Origin: Terriglobia bacterium | GTDB taxonomy: Bacteria > Acidobacteriota > Terriglobia > Terriglobales > Acidobacteriaceae | Direction: 5' to 3' | DNA: 64,000 nucleotides | NCBI GenBank assembly: GCA_020072585.1 | Contig: JAIQGL010000024.1 | Coordinates: 1-64,000 of the forward strand | Shown: positions 34,087-43,126 of the stretch, piece by piece | How the letters are laid out: each line of letters starts with the position of its first letter | Position numbering within the stretch: position 1 is the first letter of the stretch | Translations under genes and position numbers: made by a program | Notes under the pieces: model-generated | The model's database searches: none | The model's input: the letters and a program-made list of their open reading frames with translations, nothing else | Told to the model about the DNA's origin: nothing

Positions 34087-36204
34087 ATGGCTGACGCTCG
34101 CGTAATGAAAGCAAAAGAACAAGAGACAGAAGTCAATGAGGCGCAGATAGCCGTCCATTGGAAGGAAGAGCAGTATTATTACCCCAATTCCTCGTTCGTC
34201 GGGCAGGCTTACCTGACTGACCCCGCCGTCAACGAGCGCTTCAGCGAAAAGAATTTTCCCGAATGCTATCGCGAATATGCCGACCTGCTGAGCTGGGACC
34301 AATACTGGCACACCACGCTCGACACCAGCGACGCACCATTCTGGAAATGGTTTGCCGGCGGCAAGATCAATGCCAGTTACAACTGCGTGGACCGTCACCT
34401 GGAGAAATACCGCAATAAAGCTGCATTCATTTTTGTGGGTGAATTGGAAGAAGTTCCGCCAGTCGCCATCACCTACCAGGAGCTGTATGTTAGGGTGAAT
34501 GAGATGGCGGCCCTGCTGCGTGATTTTGCCGGACTGAAAGCCGGAGACCGTGTCACCATCCACATGCCGGTGGTCCCTGAGCTGCCCATCACGATGCTGG
34601 CTTGTGCGCGGCTGGGTGTGATCCATTCGGTGGTTTTTGGCGGATTCAGCGGAGAGGCCTGCGGCATGCGCGCCGCGGATTCCGGAAGCAAGGTCCTGGT
34701 CACCATTGACGGCTACTACCGCAGCGGAGCCATGACCGACCACAAGGAGAAAGCCGATCTCGCCGTGGCCACAGCGAAGAACGAAGGCCAGACGGTAGAG
34801 AAGGTGCTGGTCTGGCATCGCGAGGCAGGTAAGTATCACTCCAAAACGCCGATGGTTGAGGGCCGCGACTTCTTTGTTGAAGACGTGCTTAAAAAATATA
34901 CGGGACACAAAGTGGCGCCGGTGCCCATGCCATCAGAGGCGCCGCTCTTCCTGATGTATACCAGCGGCACCACGGGAAGACCCAAAGGCTGCCAGCACGG
35001 CACTGGCGGATACCTGGCCTACGTGGCCGGCACGTCAAAGTACATTCAAGATATTCATCCCACGGATGTTTACTGGTGCATGGCCGACATCGGCTGGATC
35101 ACAGGACATTCTTATATCGTCTACGGGCCGCTGGCGCTGGCGGCGACCAGCGTGTTGTATGAAGGTGTGCCGAACTATCCTGACGCAGGCCGGCCATGGC
35201 GCGTGGCCAAGCGGCTGGAAGTGAACATCTTCCACACATCGCCGACGGCGATCCGCATGCTGCGCAAAGCCGGCCCGGACGAACCGGCGAAATACGACTA
35301 CCACTTCAAACACATGACCACAGTGGGCGAGCCCATTGAGCCGGAAGTCTGGAAGTGGTATCACGAAGTAGTTGGCAAGGGCGAAGCCGTGATTGTGGAT
35401 ACATGGTGGCAGACGGAGACAGGCGGCTTCCTTTGCAGCACCAAGCCGGCCATCGATCCCATGAAGCCGGGCAGCGCCGGCCCCGCGGTGCCGGGAATCT
35501 ACCCTGTGATCTTTGATGAGGAAGGCAAAGAAGTAAAAATCGGTTCCGGCAAAGCAGGGAACATCTGTATCCGCAATCCCTGGCCGGGAATGTTCCAGAC
35601 TATCTGGGGTGACCGCGACCGTTTTGTCGTCCAGTACTACCGCAAGTACAACAAGAATCCTCAAAGCAAAGATTGGCGTGATTGGCCGTATTTTGCCGGT
35701 GATGGCGCAGTCCAGGCCCCTGACGGGTACTTCAGAATTCTGGGCCGCGTAGACGATGTAATCAATGTAGCCGGCCATCGGCTGGGGACCAAGGAGCTGG
35801 AATCTGCGTGCCTGATGGTGAATGAAGTTGCCGAAGCGGCGGTGATTCCGGTGGTGGACGAAGTAAAAGGTCGTGTGCCGGAAGTCTACGTTTCGCTGAA
35901 GCCCGGCCAGCCACACGGTGGCGGCGTGATCGAGGAAAAGGTCAAAGAGGCGATTGAGCACCAGATCGGCAAGATCGCCCGGCCGCGGAAAGTCCATGTG
36001 GTGCCGGATATGCCCAAGACGCGCTCCGGCAAGATCATGCGCCGCGTGTTGGCCGCGATTTCCAACCAGATGGATACGGGCGATGTGACCACGCTCGCCA
36101 ATCCAGATGTGGTAGAGCAGATTCGGGTGATGGTGCAGGGCAATCGTCCGGTGGTGACAAAAGATGTGCCGGAAGACGTGAAACGTTTTGGGGAAGAGCG
36201 TTAA
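34087..36204 (+). CDS. acs: Acetyl-CoA synthetase (AMP-forming)
   Basis: Activates acetate to acetyl-CoA through acetyl-AMP in the cytoplasm. It has 705 residues, slightly longer than usual (about 650). Adenylation motifs are MYTSGTTGRPKG (phosphate loop), VDTWWQTETGG (the Trp in this motif restricts the pocket to acetate in characterised Acs), YFAGDGA, GRVDDVINVAGHRLGT and the C-terminal PKTRSGKIMRR, whose Lys is the site of inhibitory acetylation. The ATG at 34087 follows GAGGT at a slightly long spacing. It lies between an organic-acid-type MFS carrier and an ABC importer. Confidence 0.94.
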   Translation: MADARVMKAKEQETEVNEAQIAVHWKEEQYYYPNSSFVGQAYLTDPAVNERFSEKNFPECYREYADLLSWDQYWHTTLDTSDAPFWKWFAGGKINASYNCVDRHLEKYRNKAAFIFVGELEEVPPVAITYQELYVRVNEMAALLRDFAGLKAGDRVTIHMPVVPELPITMLACARLGVIHSVVFGGFSGEACGMRAADSGSKVLVTIDGYYRSGAMTDHKEKADLAVATAKNEGQTVEKVLVWHREAGKYHSKTPMVEGRDFFVEDVLKKYTGHKVAPVPMPSEAPLFLMYTSGTTGRPKGCQHGTGGYLAYVAGTSKYIQDIHPTDVYWCMADIGWITGHSYIVYGPLALAATSVLYEGVPNYPDAGRPWRVAKRLEVNIFHTSPTAIRMLRKAGPDEPAKYDYHFKHMTTVGEPIEPEVWKWYHEVVGKGEAVIVDTWWQTETGGFLCSTKPAIDPMKPGSAGPAVPGIYPVIFDEEGKEVKIGSGKAGNICIRNPWPGMFQTIWGDRDRFVVQYYRKYNKNPQSKDWRDWPYFAGDGAVQAPDGYFRILGRVDDVINVAGHRLGTKELESACLMVNEVAEAAVIPVVDEVKGRVPEVYVSLKPGQPHGGGVIEEKVKEAIEHQIGKIARPRKVHVVPDMPKTRSGKIMRRVLAAISNQMDTGDVTTLANPDVVEQIRVMVQGNRPVVTKDVPEDVKRFGEER

Positions 36205-36279
36205 AAAAGTAAGTAAGAGCTGAAGTTGAGGTTTTGCGGGTCCAAGAAGAAAATCGCTGAATGACCTGAGGAGGGAATG

Positions 36280-37620
36280 ATGAGCGATAAGAAGGGCAAG
36301 GGAGTATCTCGCAGAGATTTCATCAAAATCGCCGGAGCGAGCGGAATCGCAGCCGGGGCACTGGGGCCCGCTTTCCTGTTTCCTGAACGGGCAGCGGCGC
36401 AGCAAAAGACCTTGAAGATTCTGCAATGGGCCCATTTTGTGCCCGCCTATGATAAGTGGTTCAACGAGACATTCGCAAAACAGTGGGGCGAAAAACACAA
36501 CACCACCGTCACTGTCGACAACATCAATCTAACGGAGTTGAATACCCGCGCGGCATCCGAGGCCCAGGCGAAGAAAGGACATGACATTTTTATGTTCCTC
36601 TCTCCGCCGGCGGCCTATGAAAAGCAAGTGATCGACATGTCTCATGTCTATCAAGAGGTGGAAAAGAAGCACGGGAAGAAGATTGACCTGGCGCACAAAT
36701 CCACTTTCAATCCGAAAACCAAAAAGTATTTTGCGTTTTCTGATTCCTACGCTCCCGATCCGGGCAACTGGCACAAGGATTGGTGGACTGAGGCAGGCTT
36801 TCCCAATGGGCCGGACACGTGGGAAGACCTCCGCGTTGGCGCCAAGAAGATCAAAGACAAAACAGGGATCCCCTGCGGTCTCGGATTTTCGCAGGAGCTG
36901 GATACCAGCATGGCCCTGCGCGCGCTGCTGTGGTCTTTTGGAGGCGCAGAACAGGATGAAGCCGGCAATGTGACCATCAACTCCAAGGGCACCATTGAAG
37001 CCTTGAAATTTGCCAAGGCGCTGTACCAGGAGACAGAAACGCCGATCGTGTTCACCTGGACTCCACCTTCGAACAACCAGGCGATGCTGGGTGGCCAAGT
37101 GTCCTATGTGGCCAATGCCATTTCCATCACGCGCCAGGCTGAGCGGGAAAAGAACCCTCTGAACAGCAAGATAATGATCAGCCGCGCGCTGAAAGGCCCG
37201 GTGCGTCGGATCGCGGCCGAGCACGTGATGAACTGCTACGTGATCTGGGATTTTGCGGAGAACAAGGACGGCGCGCAGCAATTCCTGATCGACTACATTG
37301 ACGCTTTCCATGATGGCTTTGTCGCCGGCCAGTTCTATAACTTTCCCTGCTTTCCCAAGACAGTCCCGAACCTGAAGCAGGAGATCGCGAAAGATGATCG
37401 CGCTGATCCAGCAAACAAGTATGCCGTGCTGGGTGACGTGCTGGATTGGGCGACCAACGTGGGCTATCCCGGATACGCAACCGCCGCGATTGACGAGGCT
37501 TTCAAGACCTGGGTCATTCCGACCATGTTTGCCAAAGTCGCGCGTGGTGATTCCTCACCGGAAGACGCCGCAGCAGCCGCGGAAAAAGAGTACAAGCGCA
37601 TCTTTGACAGGTGGAAATAA
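36280..37620 (+). CDS. Tat-exported ABC extracellular solute-binding protein (family 1)
   Basis: About 446 residues. The N-terminus has a twin-arginine signal (SRRDFIKIAGASG, then a mildly hydrophobic stretch to AAAQQ), so it is exported folded by Tat, unusual for this family. The mature part resembles family 1 solute-binding proteins of the MalE/UgpB type (KILQWAHFVPAYDKWFNE; EAQAKKGHDIFMF; TWTPPSNNQAMLGG). Two adjacent ATGs exist; the second (36280) is 5 nt from AGGAGG and is preferred. First gene of a four-gene importer. Substrate is not evident; sugars, glycerol-phosphate or polyols are possible. Confidence 0.85.
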   Translation: MSDKKGKGVSRRDFIKIAGASGIAAGALGPAFLFPERAAAQQKTLKILQWAHFVPAYDKWFNETFAKQWGEKHNTTVTVDNINLTELNTRAASEAQAKKGHDIFMFLSPPAAYEKQVIDMSHVYQEVEKKHGKKIDLAHKSTFNPKTKKYFAFSDSYAPDPGNWHKDWWTEAGFPNGPDTWEDLRVGAKKIKDKTGIPCGLGFSQELDTSMALRALLWSFGGAEQDEAGNVTINSKGTIEALKFAKALYQETETPIVFTWTPPSNNQAMLGGQVSYVANAISITRQAEREKNPLNSKIMISRALKGPVRRIAAEHVMNCYVIWDFAENKDGAQQFLIDYIDAFHDGFVAGQFYNFPCFPKTVPNLKQEIAKDDRADPANKYAVLGDVLDWATNVGYPGYATAAIDEAFKTWVIPTMFAKVARGDSSPEDAAAAAEKEYKRIFDRWK

Positions 37621-37632
37621 CACGGGGGATTG

Positions 37633-38673
37633 ATGGCTGTCGTTCAGACACGGAATGTAACCAAGGTATTCAAAGAAGGAGAGCTGGGCGCAGTTAACAA
37701 TGTAAATCTGGAAACCCGCGAAGGCGAGTTTCTGGTTTTCCTGGGACCTTCGGGTTCCGGGAAAACCACTCTCCTGCGCATGATCGCCGGACTGGAAACG
37801 CCCACGTCCGGCGAAATTCTGATTGGCGGCAAGGTGGTGAACGATCTTACCCCGCGTGAGCGCCGTATTGCCATGGTCTTTCAGAGTTACGCGCTCTACC
37901 CGCATCTCACCGTATACAAGAACATTGCTTTTCCGCTGAAAGCGCAAAACGTCCCCAAAAACCTGCATAAGGAGAAGGTCGAGTGGGCGTCATCCCTGCT
38001 GGGGATTGGCGCGCTTTTGCAGCGCAAGCCGCGCGAACTCTCCGGCGGTGAGCGGCAGCGCGTTGCCCTGGCCCGCGCTATTGTCCGCGAGCCTTCGGTC
38101 TTCCTGCTCGATGAACCTCTCTCCAATCTCGACGCAAAGCTGCGCCTCTCCGCCCGCGAAGAGCTGGAGCGCTTTCATCGCCGGGTGGGGACCACCACGA
38201 TTTACGTTACCCATGACCAGGTGGAAGCCATGGCCATGGGCGACCGCATCATGGTGCTTAACAAGGGAGTAGTGCGGCAGATCGGCACGCCAAAAGAAGT
38301 CTATGACGATCCGGCAGACACTTTTGTGGCTACATTTCTAGGCTCGCCGCCCATGAACCTGGTCGAAAACGATGGCGTCATCGTGGGCTTCCGTCCTGAG
38401 CATTTCCGGCTGGCAGAGGACATACGGGAAGTGGACAAGCTCACATTCAAGTTTCGCGTGGAGAACGTGGAATACCTGGGCGCCGAGTTCATTCTTTCCG
38501 GCCTTCTGATGGGTGGCAAAGCCGACGGCAAGAAGGTCATTGCCCGTTTGTTGCTGGGGCACAGCTATGAGGCTGGGACGACTTATGATTTTGCGATATC
38601 GGCACGCCAGCTGAAATTTTTCGACCGCACAACGGAGAAGAAAGTTCCGGCGAAGGCGCTGACATGGCAGTAG
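37633..38673 (+). CDS. ABC importer ATPase, MalK/UgpC type
   Basis: About 346 residues. Walker A GPSGSGKTT, Q-loop FQSYALYPHLTVYKNIAFPL, signature LSGGERQRVALARAI, Walker B VFLLDEPLSNLDAKLR and the H-loop THDQVEAM are complete. After residue 235 a C-terminal OB-type regulatory domain begins (VGFRPEHFRL), as in MalK, but it is short. The start is the ATG at 37633 rather than the TTG one codon earlier. The end overlaps the permease start by 10 nt. One shared ATPase serves as a homodimer. Confidence 0.92.
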   Translation: MAVVQTRNVTKVFKEGELGAVNNVNLETREGEFLVFLGPSGSGKTTLLRMIAGLETPTSGEILIGGKVVNDLTPRERRIAMVFQSYALYPHLTVYKNIAFPLKAQNVPKNLHKEKVEWASSLLGIGALLQRKPRELSGGERQRVALARAIVREPSVFLLDEPLSNLDAKLRLSAREELERFHRRVGTTTIYVTHDQVEAMAMGDRIMVLNKGVVRQIGTPKEVYDDPADTFVATFLGSPPMNLVENDGVIVGFRPEHFRLAEDIREVDKLTFKFRVENVEYLGAEFILSGLLMGGKADGKKVIARLLLGHSYEAGTTYDFAISARQLKFFDRTTEKKVPAKALTWQ

Positions 38674-39578
38674 GCGGAGGGAAGATCAAATCCATTGGCG
38701 CCGCGCAGAGTCCGCTTCTAGGATTTGCCATGTTCAGTCCGGCCCTGCTGTACATTGGATTGCTGATCGGCGCGCCGTTTGTGCTGGCGGTTTTTTATGC
38801 GTTCAGCGATGCTCGAATCGGCGGCGGCGAAATGCATTATGTGGGGCTGGAAAACTTCCGCAGTATCCTGCAGAGTCCCAGCTTCCGCAAAGCGCTGGAA
38901 AATTCCATCATCTTTACGATATGCGCGCAGATCATCGTAATGGTGTGCGCGAACATTCTTTCCATTGCATTGGAAAAGCCATTTCGTGGCCGCGGGCTGG
39001 TGCGCTTCTTGATCCTGTTGCCATGGGTGGCCCCGGTTTCCCTTGGCACCATCGGGTGGAAGTGGATACTGGACTCCATCTACAGCGTGATCACCTGGGT
39101 GCTGGTATGGCTGCACATTGTTAAACCCTATAGCGGCCCTTACTGGCTGGGCGAAGCCAAACTGGCGATGGCTTCGGTCATTCTGGTGCACTGCTGGCGG
39201 CTGATTCCTTTCTCAACCGTGATCCTGCTGGCTGGACGGACCGCGATCCCCAAAGAGATTCCTGAAGCTGCCGCGATTGACGGCGCGGGTTTCTGGCGGA
39301 CCACATTTCAGATTAATCTGCCCATCATGACTCCGATCCTGAGCGTGGCAGTGCTTTTTGGCACGATCTTCACGTTTACTGACATGACTGTGGTTTACAT
39401 CCTGACGGCCGGCGGGCCCTACGATTCCACTCAGACGTTGCCTTCGCTGGCGTTTGCCACCGGCATCCAGGGGAGTGATCTGGCCGCTGGCGCTGCGATC
39501 TCTCTGTTCCTGGTACCTGTTCTGATTGCGATCGCTTATCTCATGTTGCGCGTCGCTCACCGCTCGGAGGTGATCTGA
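38664..39578 (+). CDS. ABC importer permease, MalF/UgpA type
   Basis: A 304-residue protein with six membrane helices. The ATPase-coupling EAA loop reads IPEAAAIDGAGFWRTTFQINLPIM, matching EAAxxDGA...F..I.LP. GFAMFSPALLYIGLLIGAPFVLAVFYAF is the first helix. Overlaps the ATPase gene by 10 nt and shares one base with the next gene (TGATG). Confidence 0.92.
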   Translation: MAVGGGKIKSIGAAQSPLLGFAMFSPALLYIGLLIGAPFVLAVFYAFSDARIGGGEMHYVGLENFRSILQSPSFRKALENSIIFTICAQIIVMVCANILSIALEKPFRGRGLVRFLILLPWVAPVSLGTIGWKWILDSIYSVITWVLVWLHIVKPYSGPYWLGEAKLAMASVILVHCWRLIPFSTVILLAGRTAIPKEIPEAAAIDGAGFWRTTFQINLPIMTPILSVAVLFGTIFTFTDMTVVYILTAGGPYDSTQTLPSLAFATGIQGSDLAAGAAISLFLVPVLIAIAYLMLRVAHRSEVI

Positions 39579-40417
39579 TGAAGCGTAAGCTCTCGCATAA
39601 GATTGTCCACGTGGCTGTGCTTGCATTTTTTGTGGTGCTGCTGGCCTTTCCGTTTTACTGGATGGTTATCGCGACGTTTAAGGAGAACCTGGATCTCTAT
39701 AACGTTCAGAACAATCCTTTTCTATTCCACATAAAACCCACCATGGCCAATTTGAACCTGCTTTTTGGCGAAACCAGGTTCCTGCGCTGGCTCTGGAATA
39801 CGGCCCTGGTGGGCGTGCTGGTGGTCATCATCACGCTACTGCTTTCCATTCCTGCTGCTTACGCTCTTGCCCGCCTCACGGGACGATGGGGCGAGCGTCT
39901 GGGTATCGGAATCTTTTTGACATATCTTGTCCCGCCGACCCTGTTGTTCATTCCTCTGTCACGCGTGATTGCTGTTCTGGGCTTGCAGGACACGATCTGG
40001 TCGCTCGTGCTGGTCTATCCCAGCGTTACCATTCCATTTTCCATCTGGCTGCTGATGGGCTTTTTCAAGTCGATCCCCAAAGAGCTGGAAGACGCCGCCA
40101 TGGTGGATGGCCTTACGCGCTTCGGCGCATTCCTGAAGATGGTTGTACCTATCTCTCTTTCGGGCATTCTTACCGTTGTGATTTTCACTTTTACGCTCGT
40201 GACACAGGAATTCGTTTACGCGCTGACGTTTATCTCGCCGGAATCCAACCAGATGGTCGGCGTGGGAATCCCGATCTTTCTTGTGCGGGGCGATGTCTAT
40301 TACTGGGGATCGCTGATGGCGGCCTGTTTGATTGCAAGTTTGCCGGTCGCGTTTATCTATAACCTCTTTCTTGACCGCTTTATCGCTGGTTTTACTGTTG
40401 GCGCGGTAAAAGGCTAG
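39578..40417 (+). CDS. ABC importer permease, MalG/UgpE type
   Basis: A 279-residue protein with six membrane helices. EAA loop IPKELEDAAMVDGLTRFGAFLKMVVPI is standard. AFPFYWMVIATFKENLDLY follows helix 1, as in MalG-type proteins. Last gene of the importer operon; the 290 bp that follow hold only weak promoter-like sequence for lldP. Confidence 0.92.
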   Translation: MKRKLSHKIVHVAVLAFFVVLLAFPFYWMVIATFKENLDLYNVQNNPFLFHIKPTMANLNLLFGETRFLRWLWNTALVGVLVVIITLLLSIPAAYALARLTGRWGERLGIGIFLTYLVPPTLLFIPLSRVIAVLGLQDTIWSLVLVYPSVTIPFSIWLLMGFFKSIPKELEDAAMVDGLTRFGAFLKMVVPISLSGILTVVIFTFTLVTQEFVYALTFISPESNQMVGVGIPIFLVRGDVYYWGSLMAACLIASLPVAFIYNLFLDRFIAGFTVGAVKG

Positions 40418-40708
40418 CCGCCCATCAACACAGGGCCCAGGTTGCCTCGCCATTTTGCTGGCACATAATCTAATCTTGCGTGCATGGCTGAACCGGTTTT
40501 GATTGGCATAAAAAGACAATTCTTAAATGTGTGCGGGGTGTTTCCCGGGGTTCGCCATAATTCACAAAAGACTTGACAGATCAGCCGCTTAAGGCGGAAA
40601 GTTATCGCGCACTTTTGCGCCTCAGTTCGTCTGCAACTGGCCCGAGGTCGCGTGCGATAGGGTAGTCAAAGTTGGGCCTATGGAAGTTCTCAACTCAGGA
40701 GAGACTTG
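40418..40708. other. Intergenic region upstream of the lactate permease
   Basis: No gene. A TTGACA at 40573-40578 is followed by a small CCGC/GCGG hairpin but no convincing -10 at 16-18 bp. AGGAGA at about 40697 is the ribosome-binding site of the permease. No lactate-responsive operator is recognised. Confidence 0.3.
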
Positions 40709-42466
40709 ATGCCGACTTGGACACAAATTTACGACCCCTTTGGACATTGGTGGCTCTCAGCATTCGTCGCCGCCCTCCCGATTATTATTCTATTCACCCT
40801 TATGGCCGGATTCCGGGTCAAGCCGCATTGGTCGGCCTTATCAGCCGCAATCGCGGCTGTGCTGGTTGCTTGCTTCATTTTCAAGATGCCGTTCGGTCTT
40901 GCCGGCGGCAGTTTCTTGTATGGTGTCGCCACGGGTCTGATGAACATCGTGTGGATTGTGGTGGCGGCCGTTTATCTCTATGACATCTCCGTGAGTACCG
41001 GCGATTTCGAGATCATGAAATCCTCAGTAGCCGGTATCACCGCAGACCGCCGGCTGCAATTGTTGCTGGTGGCCTTCTGCTTCGGCGCCTTCATTGAAGG
41101 TTGCGCGGGGTTCGGTTCTCCGGTGGCAATCGCAGGCGCGTTCATGATTGGACTGGGTTTCCGGCCCTTTCACGCCGCGGCTCTGAACCTGATCGCCAAC
41201 ACGGCCCCAGTGGCCTGGGGCGCCATCGGGACACCGGTGCACATGCTGGCCACGGTTACTGCGGGCGGTTGCTCTCCCATTATGACGGCTGCCTGCACAC
41301 CCGAGGCTGACATGAATGCGATGATCGGACGAATTCTGCCTTATACAGCCATCATCGTGCCCTTCTGGCTGGTCCGCGCCATGGTCCCGTGGAAAGAAAC
41401 TTTTGAAGTCTTGCCGGCGATCCTTGTAGTAGGAATCTCCTTCGCATCCATGCAGTTTTTCTGGTCGAACTACATGGACAGCAACCTGGTGGACATAACC
41501 GCGGGATTGTTCTCGCTGCTCTGCACAGTGATCTTCCTTCTGTTTTGGAAACCCAAAAGAATATGGCGATTTGAGGAAGATGGCGGGCCGATTGCTGTTG
41601 GGGCGGCAGGGCAGGCTACTTCCGGCTCGGCCGGACCGGAAGTCCACTCCCACTCTGCTGGAAGGACATTCCAGGCGTGGATGCCCTTTCTCATCCTTTC
41701 CGTGTTTGTCTTCTTGTGGGGCTTCAAGCCGGTGAAGACCTGGATGAATGTTCACACCACACCGGCCTTTCTAACCGCAGACGGCAAACCCAGAGGCGGT
41801 TGGGACACTCCCATTCACAACAAGATCTCTCGCGACAAGCCGGTCGTAGCCAAGCCGACGCCGGAAGGCGCTCGCTTCCCGTTCATCTGGCTTTCGGCGA
41901 CGGGAACCGGCTGCTTCCTGGCCGCGATACTCGGTGGGCTCATTCGTGGTGTGAGTCCCGTCAAACTGATGAAGGTCTTCGGGCACACGCTCTTCCGAAT
42001 GCGCTGGGCGGTGCTGGCCATTTCGTGCATGCTCGGCCTGGGATTCGTCACACGATACTCGGGGACTGACGCCGTCTTGGGGCTGGCATTTACCCATACT
42101 GGCTGGTTCTTCCCGTTCTTCGGGACGTTCCTGGGCTGGCTGGGTGTGGCATTGACGGGCAGTGACACTTCATCCAATGCGTTGTTTGGCAGCTTGCAGA
42201 AGATCACGGCCACGCAACTTAACCTGGATCCCGTGCTCATGACGGCGGCGAACAGCGCCGGCGGCGTGATGGGCAAGATGGTGGACGCGCAATCGATTTG
42301 CGTGGCCACCGCCGCAACCAACCAGGTGGGCAATGAAGGCATGATCTTCCGCTTCGTGGTCTGGCACTCCATCGCGCTGGGCGCGATTGTAGGCTTGATT
42401 GTGATGTTCTATGCCTATGTGGCGCCGCACCTGGTACCGCATGGAGTAAAGCTGCTCTCGCAATAA
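40709..42466 (+). CDS. lldP: L-lactate permease (LctP/LldP family)
   Basis: About 585 residues with 12 or more membrane helices. Family signatures are FCFGAFIEGCAGFGSPVAI, NLIANTAPVAWGAIGTPV and TGSDTSSNALFGSLQ. Imports lactate or glycolate with protons. The ATG at 40709 is preferred over the track's TTG because AGGAGA is well placed. A central hydrophilic loop (about residues 285-320) is Gly/Ala/Ser-rich. No lactate dehydrogenase gene is adjacent. A strong terminator follows. Together with acs and the MFS carrier it makes this stretch a monocarboxylate-use region. Confidence 0.93.
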   Translation: MPTWTQIYDPFGHWWLSAFVAALPIIILFTLMAGFRVKPHWSALSAAIAAVLVACFIFKMPFGLAGGSFLYGVATGLMNIVWIVVAAVYLYDISVSTGDFEIMKSSVAGITADRRLQLLLVAFCFGAFIEGCAGFGSPVAIAGAFMIGLGFRPFHAAALNLIANTAPVAWGAIGTPVHMLATVTAGGCSPIMTAACTPEADMNAMIGRILPYTAIIVPFWLVRAMVPWKETFEVLPAILVVGISFASMQFFWSNYMDSNLVDITAGLFSLLCTVIFLLFWKPKRIWRFEEDGGPIAVGAAGQATSGSAGPEVHSHSAGRTFQAWMPFLILSVFVFLWGFKPVKTWMNVHTTPAFLTADGKPRGGWDTPIHNKISRDKPVVAKPTPEGARFPFIWLSATGTGCFLAAILGGLIRGVSPVKLMKVFGHTLFRMRWAVLAISCMLGLGFVTRYSGTDAVLGLAFTHTGWFFPFFGTFLGWLGVALTGSDTSSNALFGSLQKITATQLNLDPVLMTAANSAGGVMGKMVDAQSICVATAATNQVGNEGMIFRFVVWHSIALGAIVGLIVMFYAYVAPHLVPHGVKLLSQ

Positions 42467-42488
42467 GAAACGGTTAGTTTATAAAACG

Positions 42489-42519
42489 AGCACCGCCGGT
42501 AAGGGCGGTGCTTTTTTTT
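42489..42519 (+). terminator. Rho-independent terminator after lldP
   Basis: AGCACCGCC pairs perfectly with GGCGGTGCT around a 6-nt loop and is followed by eight T residues. It lies 22 bp after the lldP stop. Confidence 0.95.
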
Positions 42520-42567
42520 ATACATAGGCCGAAAGATCAAGGAGATAGATCATATAATTCTAGACCT

Positions 42568-42783
42568 ATGGATACTAACAACATTCTTGACGAACTGACG
42601 CAACAGCGGGATCGTATTGTTGCGGCAATCGAAGCTCTGAGCGGAGGACGAATCCATCGCAACTCGTCCTCCAAGCCAGGTAAACCACGAAGCAAGATGA
42701 GTGAAGCAGGGAAAAGAAGAATCTCTGAACGTATGAAAGCCCGTTGGGCAAAGGCGAAGAGGGCCGGCAAGAACGCTCTCTAA
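42568..42783 (+). CDS. Small basic protein with Arg/Lys-rich tail
   Basis: A 71-residue protein: an acidic-amphipathic N-terminal helix (ILDELTQQRDRIVAAIEALSG), a Ser/Lys linker, then MSEAGKRRISERMKARWAKAKR. I associate this layout with a widespread small acidobacterial family of unknown function; the tail resembles a nucleic-acid-binding motif. The track start (42508) lies in the lldP terminator, so the ATG at 42568 is used. TATAAT lies at 42553-42558, so close that the transcript may be nearly leaderless. No clear Shine-Dalgarno sequence is seen. Confidence 0.6.
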   Translation: MDTNNILDELTQQRDRIVAAIEALSGGRIHRNSSSKPGKPRSKMSEAGKRRISERMKARWAKAKRAGKNAL

Positions 42784-43126
42784 AGCCCTGTCAACCACCT
42801 GGTCAAAATCCAGGCATGGTAGAAAGTCAGATTGTTTCTCTACTTGCCGGTGTACCAGCGTTTGGTCCTGAAAGCCTCAAAGTTCTGGCAAGCTCGACCT
42901 TTATGTAAGGCGGCACGTGAGCGCGGATTCGCAGGGCGCTCAGTTGGCCGAAAAACCGCCGGGACTGCACGACCCACCAATACCATTGAAATGTTTGCTC
43001 TGATCGGTTCCCAGGGTGTCCGGTGCCTTTGCAAGAACATGCTGGTCACCTTGGGGAATGGTTCCAGGGGCTCCGTTGCCTGGGCGAGCCTGCGGAAAGA
43101 ACGAGTCCACTGGCTCATGCAATTAC
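42784..43126. other. Non-coding stretch
   Basis: Several overlapping ORFs of 60-109 codons occur on both strands, none with a ribosome-binding site or recognisable product. I see no repeat or RNA structure worth naming. Confidence 0.4.

Noticed and set aside
35035-36498. 487-codon minus-strand ORF over acs
   Set aside because: Antisense of acs; the His/Arg/Phe-rich product is typical of a mirrored high-GC gene.
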